Part shown: piece by piece, positions 19,227 through 28,152 of the stretch
How positions within the stretch are numbered: the stretch's first letter is position 1
Layout of the letters: every line of letters starts with the position of its first letter
Notes under the pieces: generated by a model
The model's input: only the letters and a program-made list of their open reading frames with translations
Databases searched by the model: none
What the model was told of the DNA's origin: nothing
NCBI GenBank assembly: GCA_903839845.1
Contig: CAIMEA010000081.1
Location: 1-61,896 of the forward strand
Source of the DNA: an uncultured Hyphomicrobiales bacterium
GTDB taxonomy: Bacteria > Pseudomonadota > Alphaproteobacteria > Rhizobiales > Xanthobacteraceae
DNA: 61,896 nucleotides
Direction: 5' to 3'
Translations under genes and position numbers: made by a program

Positions 19227-20207
19227 ATGTACAGCCGATATTCGATGCTTGTCGCGGCGTGCCTAGCCGTTGCGATGAATCTTTTCGCCGGCATGGCGCC
19301 GGTCGCAGCGCAAACCTATCCGTCGCAGCCGATCAAGATCATCATCGGGTTCGGGCCGGGATCGGCCGCCGACATTCTTGCCCGTCTTATCGGCAAGCAC
19401 ATGGAAACCAAACTCGGCCAGCCAGTCGTCGTGGAAAACCGGCCGGGCAACAGCAGCATGATCGGCGCGGAGTTCGTTGCGCGCGCGCCTGCCGACGGCT
19501 ATACGCTTTTCATGGCGACGGTGGCCAATACACTCAACCCGGCGCAGACAAATTCGGCTTTCAATCTCGGCACCGATCTCGCACCGATCTCCCTGCTCGC
19601 CGTGGTCCCCAATGTGCTCGTGGCGCATCCGTCGGTCCCGGCAAACAATTTGCAGGAATTGATTGCCCTGGCGAAAGCTAAGCCGGAAAGCCTGACGTTT
19701 GGCTCGTCCGGCGCGGGCACGGCAAGTCATATGGCGGCCGAACTGTTCAATCAAAAATTGGGCACAAAGATTGTCATCGCGCCCTATCAAGGCGGCAGCA
19801 ACCAGGCGGTCACCGATCTTCTGGCAGGGCGCATTACGCTGATGTTCAACGTCGCCGCTACTTTGGCGCCGCACGTTCAGGCGGGGAGCCTGAAGGCGCT
19901 GGCGGTCGCGCAGCCAAAGCGCGCGACGATCATGCCGAACGTGCCGACGCTCACGGAAGCCGGGACGACAGGCTATGATGCGGGCATCTGGATTGGCCTG
20001 CTGGCGCCGGCCAAGACGCCGCCGGCCATCATTCAAAAACTGGCCGATGCCGCGAATGAAGGTCTCAAATCCGAGCAGGTCCAGACGGCGCTCAAGAGTC
20101 AAGGCACCGATCCGCTCGGCAGCACGCCGAAGGAATTCGCCGACTTCATCAATGCCGACATTGAAAAATGGGTCACGGCGCTGACCGCGGCCGGCTTGCG
20201 GAAGTAG
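19227..20207 (+). CDS. Bug family (TctC-like) substrate-binding protein
   Basis: Periplasmic binding protein of the tripartite tricarboxylate transporter type, 326 aa. It has a Sec signal of about 29 residues (hydrophobic core LVAACLAVAMNLFAG, cleavage near VAAQ-TYP). Family motifs are YPSQPIKIIIGFGPGSAADILAR, VVVENRPGNSSMIGAEFVA and GYTLFMATVAN. No TctA/TctB membrane genes are nearby, as usual for orphan Bug proteins. ATG 19227 is preceded by a G-rich ribosome site. The ligand is probably a carboxylate or small aromatic, which is inference. Confidence 0.9.
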   Translation: MYSRYSMLVAACLAVAMNLFAGMAPVAAQTYPSQPIKIIIGFGPGSAADILARLIGKHMETKLGQPVVVENRPGNSSMIGAEFVARAPADGYTLFMATVANTLNPAQTNSAFNLGTDLAPISLLAVVPNVLVAHPSVPANNLQELIALAKAKPESLTFGSSGAGTASHMAAELFNQKLGTKIVIAPYQGGSNQAVTDLLAGRITLMFNVAATLAPHVQAGSLKALAVAQPKRATIMPNVPTLTEAGTTGYDAGIWIGLLAPAKTPPAIIQKLADAANEGLKSEQVQTALKSQGTDPLGSTPKEFADFINADIEKWVTALTAAGLRK

Positions 20208-20233
20208 GTGGCGCCAGCCGACTAATCTGTAAT

Positions 20234-20863
20234 CTATTTTGTCCCATAGGCGCGGTCGCCCGCATCGCCAAGACCCGGGACAATAAACGCCTGTTCGTTC
20301 AGCCCCTCATCGATGGCGGCGGTCCAGATGCGCACATCCGGGTGGATGCCGCGCAGGCGCTCGATGCCTTCCGGTGCGGCGACCAGGCAGACGACGCGGA
20401 TGTCGCGCGCGCCATGCTCCTTCAAACGGTCGACGGCGGCGACCGCGGTGTTGGCGGTGGCGAGCACCGGCACAATGACGATGACCAGCCGCTCGGCGAT
20501 ATCGGACGGTGCCTTGAAAAAGTATTCGACCGCGGCGAAAGTTTCCGGCTCGCGGTAGAGGCCGATATGTGCGATGCGCGCCGCCGGCACGAGGTCGAGC
20601 ATGCCTTCGGCGAAAGTCAGTCCGGCGCGCAGGATCGGCGCGAAGACCAGCTTCTTGCCGGCGAGGACCGGGGACTTCATGCGCGCCAGCGGCGTCTCGA
20701 TCTCCACCAGTTCCAGAGGCAGATCGCGCGTCACCTCGTAGCAGAGCAGCATGCCGATTTCGCTGAGCAGTTCCCGGAACGATTTGGTCGACAGGTTCTT
20801 GTCGCGGATCAAGGTCAGCTTGTGCTGAACCAAAGGATGATCGACGACGGTGACGCCTTCCAT
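20234..20863 (-). CDS. Uracil phosphoribosyltransferase homologue with degenerate PRPP motif
   Basis: 209 aa, full length and collinear with Upp. The start ([31 protein letters not shown]), the PILRAGL block and the uracil-binding C terminus ([23 protein letters not shown]) are well conserved. The PRPP-binding loop, normally DPMLATGGS, reads VPVLATANT at residues 131-139, so the ribose-binding Asp and the two glycines are lost. It is the last gene of a minus-strand operon with URC1-like and URC4-like genes, where a Upp-type enzyme (Urc6) is expected to make UMP. This copy may have altered chemistry or be a structural subunit; the housekeeping Upp would be elsewhere. Confidence 0.85.
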   Translation of the reverse strand: MEGVTVVDHPLVQHKLTLIRDKNLSTKSFRELLSEIGMLLCYEVTRDLPLELVEIETPLARMKSPVLAGKKLVFAPILRAGLTFAEGMLDLVPAARIAHIGLYREPETFAAVEYFFKAPSDIAERLVIVIVPVLATANTAVAAVDRLKEHGARDIRVVCLVAAPEGIERLRGIHPDVRIWTAAIDEGLNEQAFIVPGLGDAGDRAYGTK

Positions 20864-20872
20864 AATTATCTC

Positions 20873-22108
20873 CTAAAAAACCGTGCCGTCGCTGGTGACA
20901 TTTATTAGCGGCGTGCCATCCCGCCGTTTTTCAAGGGCGATGGCGCGGCCGGCCGCCCAGGTGCCGCCCTCGAGAATTTTCGCCAGCGGCAATGTAAGCG
21001 AGTCCATGTTCAATCGCTTGCGCACGGTGGCGGCGAGGCGGTCGAGAAGAGCAACGGTCAATGTGCGCCATTCGACCACGAGTTCGGAGCCGGCATCGTG
21101 CGCAAACGCTGCTTGCGATGGATCGCGCAAGAAGAGAACGCCGGCATCGACGAACAGTCCGCCGTTGCGGTATTCGGCGAGGCCGGTCAGGCCATCAATG
21201 TCAGTGACTGTAATGCCGCCGCGTTGCAGCGGTTCGATGAGCGAATAGGCCAGCCACTGCGACAGTTTGTGCAACGGCACGAGTCCATTCGTGGCGTCGG
21301 ACGTTTTCAGCGACGCATGCCGCCAGCAATCGCCAAGCGGAATACCGCCGAGCGACAGGCGCGACGGCCAGATCGGCCCGAGTTCGTGCAGCAGTTCGGA
21401 CAGGATATCCGGCGCGGCGATCGTCTTGCCGTCATCCAATGCGGCGAGATGGTCGAACAGGCCGCCGGGCCGCGCGCCGTCATTCCGGGCAAACACGCCG
21501 GGACTTTCGGCGATCAGCGTGCCAAGCCGGCGCAGCAACGCGGCGCGGCCGTCGAGACCGATCAGCGGATTGTCCGTTGTCACCTGAAAGCCCTGCGCCA
21601 ACTGGTCGGCGCTAAGATGCGCCAGCACCCCGGCATCGACGCGAAGAGGCTGCGCCGAGTCGGCCGAGAACGCGCCGCGCATGAACATGTCGAGGCTGGC
21701 CAGCGCCAGACCTTCGGAACGGCCGATGCTCTGGCCGCTTTCCCGGTCGGCATAACGCCACTGCGGGCCAGCGCCGGCATCGAGGAAGACGCTGATAATG
21801 GCGAGATCGAATTCGGCGCGCGCACGGGCGGCGGGATCCTTGAACGTCGCTGCCTTGGCAATTGCCGCGAAACGATCATTCCCGTTGACGACAAAATGCC
21901 GCCAGCGCGAGTGAAACGGAATGTCGAGCGACGGATAGTTTTGCCGTGTGACGGCAATCACCCGCTCGGCTGTGGAGTCCATCTGCGAGAGATCGACACG
22001 GAAATTCGGCAGCTTGTCTTCAAGCCCGAGCGCGAGCATGCGCTGCGCGCGCGTGCGAACGGCCTCGGCGCTGAGGAGAGAAAAGGCCGCGGCCGTTTCG
22101 GGATTCAT
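20873..22108 (-). CDS. URC4/urg3 family protein (DUF1688)
   Basis: 411 aa, recognised as the DUF1688/URC4 family by SRWRHF (residues 64-69), GRSEGLALASLDMFMRGAFS, DNPLIGLDGRAALLRRLG and LPLHKLSQWLAYSLIEP-like blocks. In fungi and some bacteria this protein is required for the URC route of uracil breakdown; its reaction is not settled. ATG 22108 (MNPETAAAF) is used because the longer frame only overlaps the URC1 gene out of phase. The gap to URC1 is 25 bp and to the Upp-like gene nine bp, so the three genes form one operon. Confidence 0.85.
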   Translation of the reverse strand: MNPETAAAFSLLSAEAVRTRAQRMLALGLEDKLPNFRVDLSQMDSTAERVIAVTRQNYPSLDIPFHSRWRHFVVNGNDRFAAIAKAATFKDPAARARAEFDLAIISVFLDAGAGPQWRYADRESGQSIGRSEGLALASLDMFMRGAFSADSAQPLRVDAGVLAHLSADQLAQGFQVTTDNPLIGLDGRAALLRRLGTLIAESPGVFARNDGARPGGLFDHLAALDDGKTIAAPDILSELLHELGPIWPSRLSLGGIPLGDCWRHASLKTSDATNGLVPLHKLSQWLAYSLIEPLQRGGITVTDIDGLTGLAEYRNGGLFVDAGVLFLRDPSQAAFAHDAGSELVVEWRTLTVALLDRLAATVRKRLNMDSLTLPLAKILEGGTWAAGRAIALEKRRDGTPLINVTSDGTVF

Positions 22109-22133
22109 GAGGAAGGTCCGCTCACGGGTTCTT

Positions 22134-23390
22134 TCAATATTTGTCGAGGCCGCGGCCGACGGAATCGGCGAGGTCGTCGGGCTTGGGCGGTTCCGGCGAG
22201 TAGTAGCCAGCGGCCTTCTTGGCGGCGATTTCGACATGCGCGTCGGCCGGCACGAGATAGTCGGGAATTGCCACGCGCTCGACGATCTCGACGCCCTGGC
22301 TGACCAGCGCGTTGTATTTCATGTCGCTCATCGAGACGAAGCGGTCGAGCCGCTTGAGGCCGAGCCAGTTGATCACATCGGGCATCAATTGCTGGAAACG
22401 GGCGTCCTGCACACCGGCGACGCACTCGGTGCGCTCAAAATAGGCAGACGCGGCGTCGCCGCCTTCCTGGCGCTTGCGCGCATTGTAAACCAGGAACTTG
22501 GTGACTTCGCCCAACGCGCGGCCTTCCTTGCGGTTGTAGACGATGATGCCGAGGCCGCCTTCCTGCGCGCCGCGTGCGCATTCCTCGATGCCGTGAATGA
22601 GGTAGGGCCGGCAGGTACAGATGTCCGAGCCGAACACATCAGAACCGTTACATTCGTCGTGGACGCGGCAGGTGATCTTGGTCGCCGGGTCGTTGAGTTT
22701 GGCCGGATCGCCGAACATATAGACGGTGATGCCGCCGATCGGCGGCAGAAAAACTTGCAAATCGGGCCGCGTCACCAGTTCGGGAAACATGCCGGCGGTC
22801 TGCTCGAACAGCACGCGGCGCAGGGCATTTTCCGTCGTGTTGAAACGCTCGGCGATGCCAGGCAGATACCAGACCGGATCGACGGCGATCTTGGTGACGC
22901 CGACGCTGCCATTGGCATGCACAATGTCGTTGTCGACCTTGATGCGGCCGGCGCGGATCGCGTCCTGCATTTCATGCAGATCGAGGCGGGCTTTGGTAAT
23001 GGCGATGCTCGGCCGGATATCGATGCCCTCGGCGATTTCGTCCTTGAAACTATCGGCGGCCAAATGGCCCCACGGATCGAGCGAGACGATGCGCTTCGGA
23101 TCGCTCCACTGCGCGAAGGGCCCGATGGTGGCGGCCGGATAGGTATTGGTGAGATCGGGGCGGCGGATTGGATCGAGCGCGCCGGACGATACTGCCAGTG
23201 CGCGGTACAGCGCATAGGAGCCGCCATGCGTGCCGATGACATTGCGGTCGCCGGGCCGCGACACCGTGCCGATGACGGGCCCGCGTTCGCGCGCGGTCGG
23301 TGCGCCCCAATGAATTGGAAAACGCAGTTTGCCGCCAGGCGCCGGGTGCGACGTGAGGCGAATATGATCGGGCCGGTTTGATCGGGTCAT
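22134..23390 (-). CDS. URC1-type GTP cyclohydrolase II-like protein
   Basis: 418 aa, longer than RibA (about 200) with an N-terminal extension of about 200 residues. The GTP cyclohydrolase II core is at residues 241-265: CRVHDEC...VFGSDICTC, giving zinc-type ligands C247, C258 and C260. The N-terminal part has RGPVIGTVSRPGDRN and SLDPWGHLA, characteristic of the URC1 group. URC1 is needed for uracil catabolism through ring opening of a ribosylated pyrimidine, by analogy with the riboflavin enzyme. No riboflavin genes are nearby, which favours URC1 over RibA. It is the first gene of the operon, behind a structured leader. Confidence 0.88.
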   Translation of the reverse strand: MTRSNRPDHIRLTSHPAPGGKLRFPIHWGAPTARERGPVIGTVSRPGDRNVIGTHGGSYALYRALAVSSGALDPIRRPDLTNTYPAATIGPFAQWSDPKRIVSLDPWGHLAADSFKDEIAEGIDIRPSIAITKARLDLHEMQDAIRAGRIKVDNDIVHANGSVGVTKIAVDPVWYLPGIAERFNTTENALRRVLFEQTAGMFPELVTRPDLQVFLPPIGGITVYMFGDPAKLNDPATKITCRVHDECNGSDVFGSDICTCRPYLIHGIEECARGAQEGGLGIIVYNRKEGRALGEVTKFLVYNARKRQEGGDAASAYFERTECVAGVQDARFQQLMPDVINWLGLKRLDRFVSMSDMKYNALVSQGVEIVERVAIPDYLVPADAHVEIAAKKAAGYYSPEPPKPDDLADSVGRGLDKY

Positions 23391-23414
23391 TGTTTTAAAA
23401 CCATAAGCAGAAGC

Positions 23415-23504
23415 AAAAAGGATATGGCCCGCCAGGGAGGACGGGCCAGTACGTTTCAGCGCTTACTCGGTTTTAAAGGCCGGCGTTCGTTAACCCGGCC
23501 CGCG
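23415..23504 (-). promoter_or_regulatory. Putative transcription attenuator in the URC1 operon leader
   Basis: Read on the minus strand, a first hairpin has arms GGCCGG (23500-23495) and CCGGCC (23483-23478). A second has arms TGGCCCG (23448-23442) and CGGGCCA (23431-23425) and is followed by TTTTT at 23419-23415, as in an intrinsic terminator. The first arm of hairpin one (CGGGCC, 23502-23497) can also pair with the first arm of the terminator (GGCCCG), so the two folds exclude each other. The URC1 start codon is about 25 bases further on. It does not look like an FMN riboswitch. An alternative is a plain terminator for the upstream LysR gene. Confidence 0.5.
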
Positions 23505-23536
23505 ATGGGCTGGATGAAGCCGTCCCTTAAAAGAAA

Positions 23537-23564
23537 AGTATAACCCTTAATTTTTCAAGCGCAA
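23537..23564 (-). promoter_or_regulatory. Candidate promoter of the URC1-URC4-Upp-like operon
   Basis: On the minus strand, TTGCGC (23564-23559) and TATACT (23542-23537) are separated by 16 bp. Transcription from here would give a leader of about 140 bases containing the attenuator-like hairpins. The -10 element is a good match, the -35 only fair. Confidence 0.35.
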
Positions 23565-23630
23565 GACCATGCGCATGTTCGTAGGCCATACCATGTTGGC
23601 GGTATCCGCATTGCAGCCAAGTAACGATGC

Positions 23631-24533
23631 CTATGGCAGCATTGCGCGCAGGCGGCGCGTGATGTGCTCGGCGAACACCGCGGTCGCCACCGGCAGGTTG
23701 CGCTCGCGCAATTGGCCGAAGACGAGCTTGGCGCTCGGCACGTCACGGTCGTCGATCTCGCGCGCCACCAATCCCAACCTGTTGCCGTCCTTTAAGGTCC
23801 CGATCTTGATTTGAAACGACAGCAGTCCGGCATGAATGGCCAGCCCGCGCAACATTTCGAATGAATTGGATTCAGCAGCGATATTGAATGTGAGGCCCGT
23901 ACGCGCCGCGACCTGATCGAGCAGTTGCCGTCCGCCGATCGAGCGCTCGGGCAGTGCGACGGGATGCGCCGCGCAATCGCGCAAGCGCAATTTGCGCAGC
24001 TTGGCGAGCGGGTGGTTCTTCGCCATCACCGCGACCAGGCGCTGCTCGATTGTCATCAGCGGCTGAAAGTTAGGCAGGAATGGCGGGCGAAATACCATGA
24101 CCAGGTCGACTTCGAAGGCGGACAGAGCCGCCATCGCATATTCATGATCGACTACTTTAATGTCGAACTCGACTTTCGGATGTGTCTTGCGGAATTCGGC
24201 GACGGCGTTGGGCAGAAAGTCCAGCGCCAGCGCCTGGCTGCAGGCGAGGCGGACCGTGCCGCGGCGCAGACCCTTGAGGTCCTCTATTTGCGATTTCATC
24301 CGCTCGGCTTCGCCGCCTTGCTTGCGCAAATAATTGACGAAGACTTCGCCGGCGGCGGTCAACCGCACGCCGCGCGGCAGGCGTTCGAACAGCAGCGCGC
24401 CCAGTTCTTCTTCGAGATCGGCGATGCGGCGGTTAACCGCCGAGGCGGTGACGTTGAGCTGCTCGGCGGCCTTGCGGATAGAACGGGCGCGCGCGACCGC
24501 GTCGACGTAATCGAGAATGCGCAGATGTTTCAT
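23631..24533 (-). CDS. LysR-family transcriptional regulator
   Basis: 300 aa. An N-terminal winged helix-turn-helix (residues 1-60, with ARSIRKAAEQLNVTASAVNRRIADLEEELG) is followed by a LysR effector domain. It is divergent from the ABC importer operon starting at 24768 and upstream of the URC operon on its own strand, so it could control both. The effector may be a pyrimidine or ureide, inferred from context. No T-N11-A operator was securely identified in 24534-24767. Confidence 0.9.
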   Translation of the reverse strand: MKHLRILDYVDAVARARSIRKAAEQLNVTASAVNRRIADLEEELGALLFERLPRGVRLTAAGEVFVNYLRKQGGEAERMKSQIEDLKGLRRGTVRLACSQALALDFLPNAVAEFRKTHPKVEFDIKVVDHEYAMAALSAFEVDLVMVFRPPFLPNFQPLMTIEQRLVAVMAKNHPLAKLRKLRLRDCAAHPVALPERSIGGRQLLDQVAARTGLTFNIAAESNSFEMLRGLAIHAGLLSFQIKIGTLKDGNRLGLVAREIDDRDVPSAKLVFGQLRERNLPVATAVFAEHITRRLRAMLP

Positions 24534-24767
24534 GCCGCAGTCGCTTTCCGCCAGTGATGCTTTTTCGGCACCAGTCTAGCAAAAAAACAGCGGCAGATGG
24601 CAACGCTCCTCCGGGCTACGCTTTTTCCGGCACCACAATTGCATGGACAGATTCATGGTCGCGCCGAGACGAAATCCCTTCGCCAACGCCGACATCCACT
24701 GCGGACGGACGGCAGGCCGGACCGGTCGACCGCGAAAATGCTTCAGATGCTCAACAGGAGTACGCCA

Positions 24768-25808
24768 ATGACCATTTCTTCCCGTTCCTTGCTGATTGCC
24801 GCCGCGGCCGCGATCAGCATTGCCGGTCCGCTCGCCTCGGCAGCGCCCGCGGCGGCCCAAACCAAGCTCAAAGTCGTGCTGAACTGGAAATACCAGGGTC
24901 CGCAGGGGATGTTCTTCCTCGCCGACGACCGTGGTTATTTCAAAGCCGAAGGTATCGAGGTGCAACTCGACCAGGGCAACGGTTCCGGCGGCGTGCCGGC
25001 GCTGGTCGCCAATGGCACCTATGACGTCGGCTTTGGCGACATGAACGCGCTGATCGAACTCGCGGCCAAGAAGCCGGATGAAGCGCCGGTTGCGGTTTAT
25101 GTCATGTACAATCAGCCTCCTTTCGCCATCGCGGTGAAGGCCGACAGCCCGATCAAGACCGCGAAGGATCTCGAAGGCAAGTCGATCGGCGGTCCGGCTA
25201 ACGACGGCGCGCTCAAGCTGTTCCCGGCGTTCTGCAAAAGCGCCAAGATCGATTGCACCGGCGTCAAGCTCTCGAACATGCAGCCTAACCTGCGCGAGAA
25301 CATGCTGATGCAAGGTCAGGTCGACGGCGTGTTCGGTTACATGAACACGATTCGTTTCTCGGCCAAGCTTGCCAAGATCGAAGAAGACAAGATCCGTTAC
25401 ATCAAATATGCCGACTATGGCATGGATCTCTATTCCAACGTCATCATCGTGCCGAAGAAGATGACCACGGAAAAGCCGGAAGTCATCAAGGGTTTCCTGC
25501 GCGCGCTCAACAAGGGCATGCAGGATTCGATCAAGGATCCCGATGCCTCGGTCGCGGCGGTTGCCAAGCGCGAGCCTCTGATCAACGTGAAGCTTGAGCG
25601 CGAACGTTACGACGCCACCGTTGCCGACGAGATGAACCATCCCGAGATCAAGACCATCGGCCTCGGCGCCGTTGACGAGGCGCGGCTGAAAAAGTCGATC
25701 GGCATTATCGTCGAAGCGTCGTCGCTGCCGCGGACTCCGGCGATCAGCGAGGTCTGGAACGGTTCGTTCCTGCCGCCGGCCGCCGATCTGCCGCATAAGT
25801 CGTTCTAA
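24768..25808 (+). CDS. NMT1/ThiY-type ABC substrate-binding protein, copy 1
   Basis: 346 aa periplasmic binding protein with a Sec signal (residues 1-30, cleavage near AAAQ-TKL). The mature start KLKVVLNWKYQGPQGMFFLADDRGYFKAEGIEV is typical of the NMT1/SsuA/ThiY group that binds sulfonates or hydroxymethylpyrimidine-like rings. DVGFGDMNALIEL and YVMYNQPPFAIAVKADSPI follow. ATG 24768 has AGGAG nine bases upstream. It is a paralogue of the protein at 29810-30844 and the first gene of an eight-gene plus-strand operon. A nitrogen-heterocycle ligand is inferred from the neighbours. Confidence 0.9.
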   Translation: MTISSRSLLIAAAAAISIAGPLASAAPAAAQTKLKVVLNWKYQGPQGMFFLADDRGYFKAEGIEVQLDQGNGSGGVPALVANGTYDVGFGDMNALIELAAKKPDEAPVAVYVMYNQPPFAIAVKADSPIKTAKDLEGKSIGGPANDGALKLFPAFCKSAKIDCTGVKLSNMQPNLRENMLMQGQVDGVFGYMNTIRFSAKLAKIEEDKIRYIKYADYGMDLYSNVIIVPKKMTTEKPEVIKGFLRALNKGMQDSIKDPDASVAAVAKREPLINVKLERERYDATVADEMNHPEIKTIGLGAVDEARLKKSIGIIVEASSLPRTPAISEVWNGSFLPPAADLPHKSF

Positions 25809-25824
25809 GGCGCTCCCGCAAACT

Positions 25825-25856
25825 CGGCCGTTCCTCTCTCGCGGGAGGAACGGCCG
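25825..25856 (+). terminator. Strong hairpin after the first binding-protein gene
   Basis: A perfect 12-bp stem (CGGCCGTTCCTC with GAGGAACGGCCG) has an eight-base loop. No T-run follows, so it is more likely a partial terminator or mRNA-stabilising hairpin that raises binding-protein expression over the rest of the operon. Confidence 0.55.
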
Positions 25857-25883
25857 CCTTCCTGAAATTCGCAAGGTGGCGCG

Positions 25884-26678
25884 ATGGAATTGAAGCTCCA
25901 AGGCAAAGTCGCGATGATCACCGGCCCGGCCAAGGGGATGGGCGCGGCGATCACCACCGCCTTCGCTGCCGAAGGCGCGAAATTGGCCCTTCTTGGCCGC
26001 GATGTCGCGGCAATCGAGCCGGTCGCCGCTGAAGTCAAGAAGATGGGCGCGCAGGCCATTGTCATAGCGTGCGATCTCACCGATCCAGTGCAATGCGACG
26101 TTGCTGCGGCGAAGACGAAGGAAGCCTTCGGCGACCGCATCGACATTCTCGTCAATGTCGCCGGCGGCTCCGGTCCGGTCGGCAAGACCGGCGTCGAGAC
26201 GACGCCGCAGGAATTCGACGAGATCGTCACCCTCAACATGAACGGCTGCTTTCACACCATGCGCAGCGTTCTGCCGACCATGATCGCGCAGCGTTACGGC
26301 AAGGTCGTGAATGTCGGCGGCACTTTCGGCATGCGCGGCCGGGCCGGGCGCATGGCCTATTCGGCGTCGAAATGGGGCCTGCGCGGCATTACCAAGAGCT
26401 TCGCGCTCGAGGTTGGACAGTACAACATCAACGTCAACAACGTCGCGCCAGGCATGGTCGATGGTCCGCGCTTCCGCGACAAGGTTTGCGCCGACATGGC
26501 CAAACGTCTTGGCATCACGCTGGAAGAAGCGATGGAGCGCCACGCAGCCGATTACGCGCTCAAGCGCGTGACCGAGGATGCCGACGTCGCCAATGCCTGC
26601 CTGTTTCTGGCGAGCGATGTCTCGCGTCAATTGACCGGCGTCGACCTGCCGGTCGATGGCGGCTGGGCGATGCTGTGA
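25884..26678 (+). CDS. SDR-family oxidoreductase
   Basis: 264 aa classical short-chain dehydrogenase. The cofactor motif TGPAKGMG is at residues 14-21, NVAGG in place of NNAG, and the active-site YSASK is intact, although the usual Ser position reads Gly (NVGGTFG). The C terminus SDVSRQLTGVDLPVDGGW is normal. It lies between the hairpin after the binding protein and the dihydroorotase-like gene, whose start overlaps or abuts its stop (GTGA), so it is operon-coupled. A role on a pyrimidine breakdown product such as a hydroxy acid or semialdehyde is possible but unproven. Confidence 0.88.
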   Translation: MELKLQGKVAMITGPAKGMGAAITTAFAAEGAKLALLGRDVAAIEPVAAEVKKMGAQAIVIACDLTDPVQCDVAAAKTKEAFGDRIDILVNVAGGSGPVGKTGVETTPQEFDEIVTLNMNGCFHTMRSVLPTMIAQRYGKVVNVGGTFGMRGRAGRMAYSASKWGLRGITKSFALEVGQYNINVNNVAPGMVDGPRFRDKVCADMAKRLGITLEEAMERHAADYALKRVTEDADVANACLFLASDVSRQLTGVDLPVDGGWAML

Positions 26679-26686
26679 GTGACGCG

Positions 26687-28147
26687 ATGAACGCCCTAAC
26701 CGCGACGACGGCTGACCTGGTGATCCGCAACGGCAAGGTTGTGACGCCGGATGCTGTCCTTGATGCCTCGATCGCCATCAAGGATGGCAAGATCCTCGCC
26801 ATTGGCACCGACAGCGCGATGCCACCGGCGAGCGAAGTTTTCGACGCGACCGGCATGCATATCCTGCCCGGCGCCATCGACGACCATGTGCATTTCCGCG
26901 ATCCCGGCTATCCGCACAAGGAAGACTGGGAAAGCGGCACGGCGGCGGCGGCATTCGGCGGCGTCACCTGCGTGTTCGACATGCCGAACACCATTCCGCC
27001 GACGGCGAATGGCGACATCCTGGCCGCCAAGCACGCCATTGCAGAGGCGAAGGCGCATGTCGACTTTGGCCTTTATGGTCTGCTTGGCGACGAGAACCTC
27101 GCGACCGTCCCCGAACTGCTTGACGGCGGCATCATCGGCTTCAAGCTCTATATGGGCAACACCTTCGGCAAGATCGCCTCGCCCGATACCGGCGCGACGT
27201 TGGAGCTGTTCGAGGTGGCGGCGGCGAGCGGCAAGCGGGTGTCGCTGCATGCCGAGAACAACGACATCATGGAGCGTCGGCAAAAGCGGCTGATGGCCGC
27301 CGGCATTCACGATCAGTTCGCGCATCTGGCGGCGCGGCCGCCGGTGGTCGCGATCGAGGCGGTCAGTCGCGCCGCGATCCTGGCCGAATGGACCGGCGCG
27401 CGCATCCATGTATTGCACATCTCCAGCGCTGACGAGTTGCGGCCTTTGCGCGAGGCCAAGGCGCGCGGCGTCGACATCACCGGCGAGACCTGTCCGCATT
27501 ATCTGATGCTGTCGACCGACGACTACACGCGGGTACCCGGCATCATCGCGGTCAATCCGCCGGTGCGCGAGAGCCGCAATCAGGAGCCGATCTGGCAGGC
27601 GCTGCTTGACGGCGCAATCGATGTCATCGCCACCGACCACGCGCCGCATGCGCCGGAAGAAAAAACCCGCAACGACATCTGGACCGTCGATTGCGGCTTT
27701 CCCGGCGTCGAGACGCAGATGCCGCTGATGCTGACCGAGGTGAATGCCGGGCGCATGACCATTTCGGATTATGTGCGCATGAGCGCCTATAACCCGGCGC
27801 GCATCTGGGGACTTTACCCGAGGAAAGGCGCATTGCTGCCGGGTTCCGACGCCGACATTGCGATTGTCGATCTCGGCCGCGCGCACACGATCCGTGATGC
27901 CGACATTCAATCGCGGTCGAAAATATCGCCCTGGGACGGCCGCAAGGTGAAGGGCTTACCCGTCCACACGATCGTGCGCGGCCGCTTCGTCATGAAAGAC
28001 CGTAAGTTGATGGACACCAAAGGCTGGGGCCGCTCGGTGCACACGATCCAGCAGATGCCGGCGCCGCAAATCCGCAACGCCGAACACACGATGCAGGCGA
28101 TCACCACTCAACGCCAAGCTTCAACATCTGCCGGGCGAAGGGAATAG
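26687..28147 (+). CDS. Dihydroorotase/hydantoinase-like cyclic amidohydrolase
   Basis: 486 aa, of the dihydropyrimidinase/allantoinase/dihydroorotase superfamily that hydrolyses cyclic amides. Metal ligands are visible: HVH in DDHVHFRD (H67, H69), Lys153 in GFKLYMGNT as the likely carboxylated lysine, His in SLHAEN, His in HVLHISS and Asp in ATDHAPH. The FDMPNTIPPT segment is nearer to type I dihydroorotase and allantoinase than to dihydropyrimidinase. The start is ATG 26687; GTG 26675, overlapping the SDR stop as GTGA, is an alternative. Its ring substrate is probably a reduced pyrimidine, hydantoin or related ureide, by context. Confidence 0.88.
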   Translation: MNALTATTADLVIRNGKVVTPDAVLDASIAIKDGKILAIGTDSAMPPASEVFDATGMHILPGAIDDHVHFRDPGYPHKEDWESGTAAAAFGGVTCVFDMPNTIPPTANGDILAAKHAIAEAKAHVDFGLYGLLGDENLATVPELLDGGIIGFKLYMGNTFGKIASPDTGATLELFEVAAASGKRVSLHAENNDIMERRQKRLMAAGIHDQFAHLAARPPVVAIEAVSRAAILAEWTGARIHVLHISSADELRPLREAKARGVDITGETCPHYLMLSTDDYTRVPGIIAVNPPVRESRNQEPIWQALLDGAIDVIATDHAPHAPEEKTRNDIWTVDCGFPGVETQMPLMLTEVNAGRMTISDYVRMSAYNPARIWGLYPRKGALLPGSDADIAIVDLGRAHTIRDADIQSRSKISPWDGRKVKGLPVHTIVRGRFVMKDRKLMDTKGWGRSVHTIQQMPAPQIRNAEHTMQAITTQRQASTSAGRRE

Positions 28148-28152
28148 ATGGC

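Noticed and set aside
23391-23564. FMN riboswitch in front of the RibA-like gene
   Set aside because: The conserved FMN-aptamer segments are not present; the structure looks like a simple two-hairpin attenuator.
24576-26630. 684-aa antisense open frame opposite the binding protein and SDR
   Set aside because: Overlaps two well-supported genes and shows no recognisable domain.
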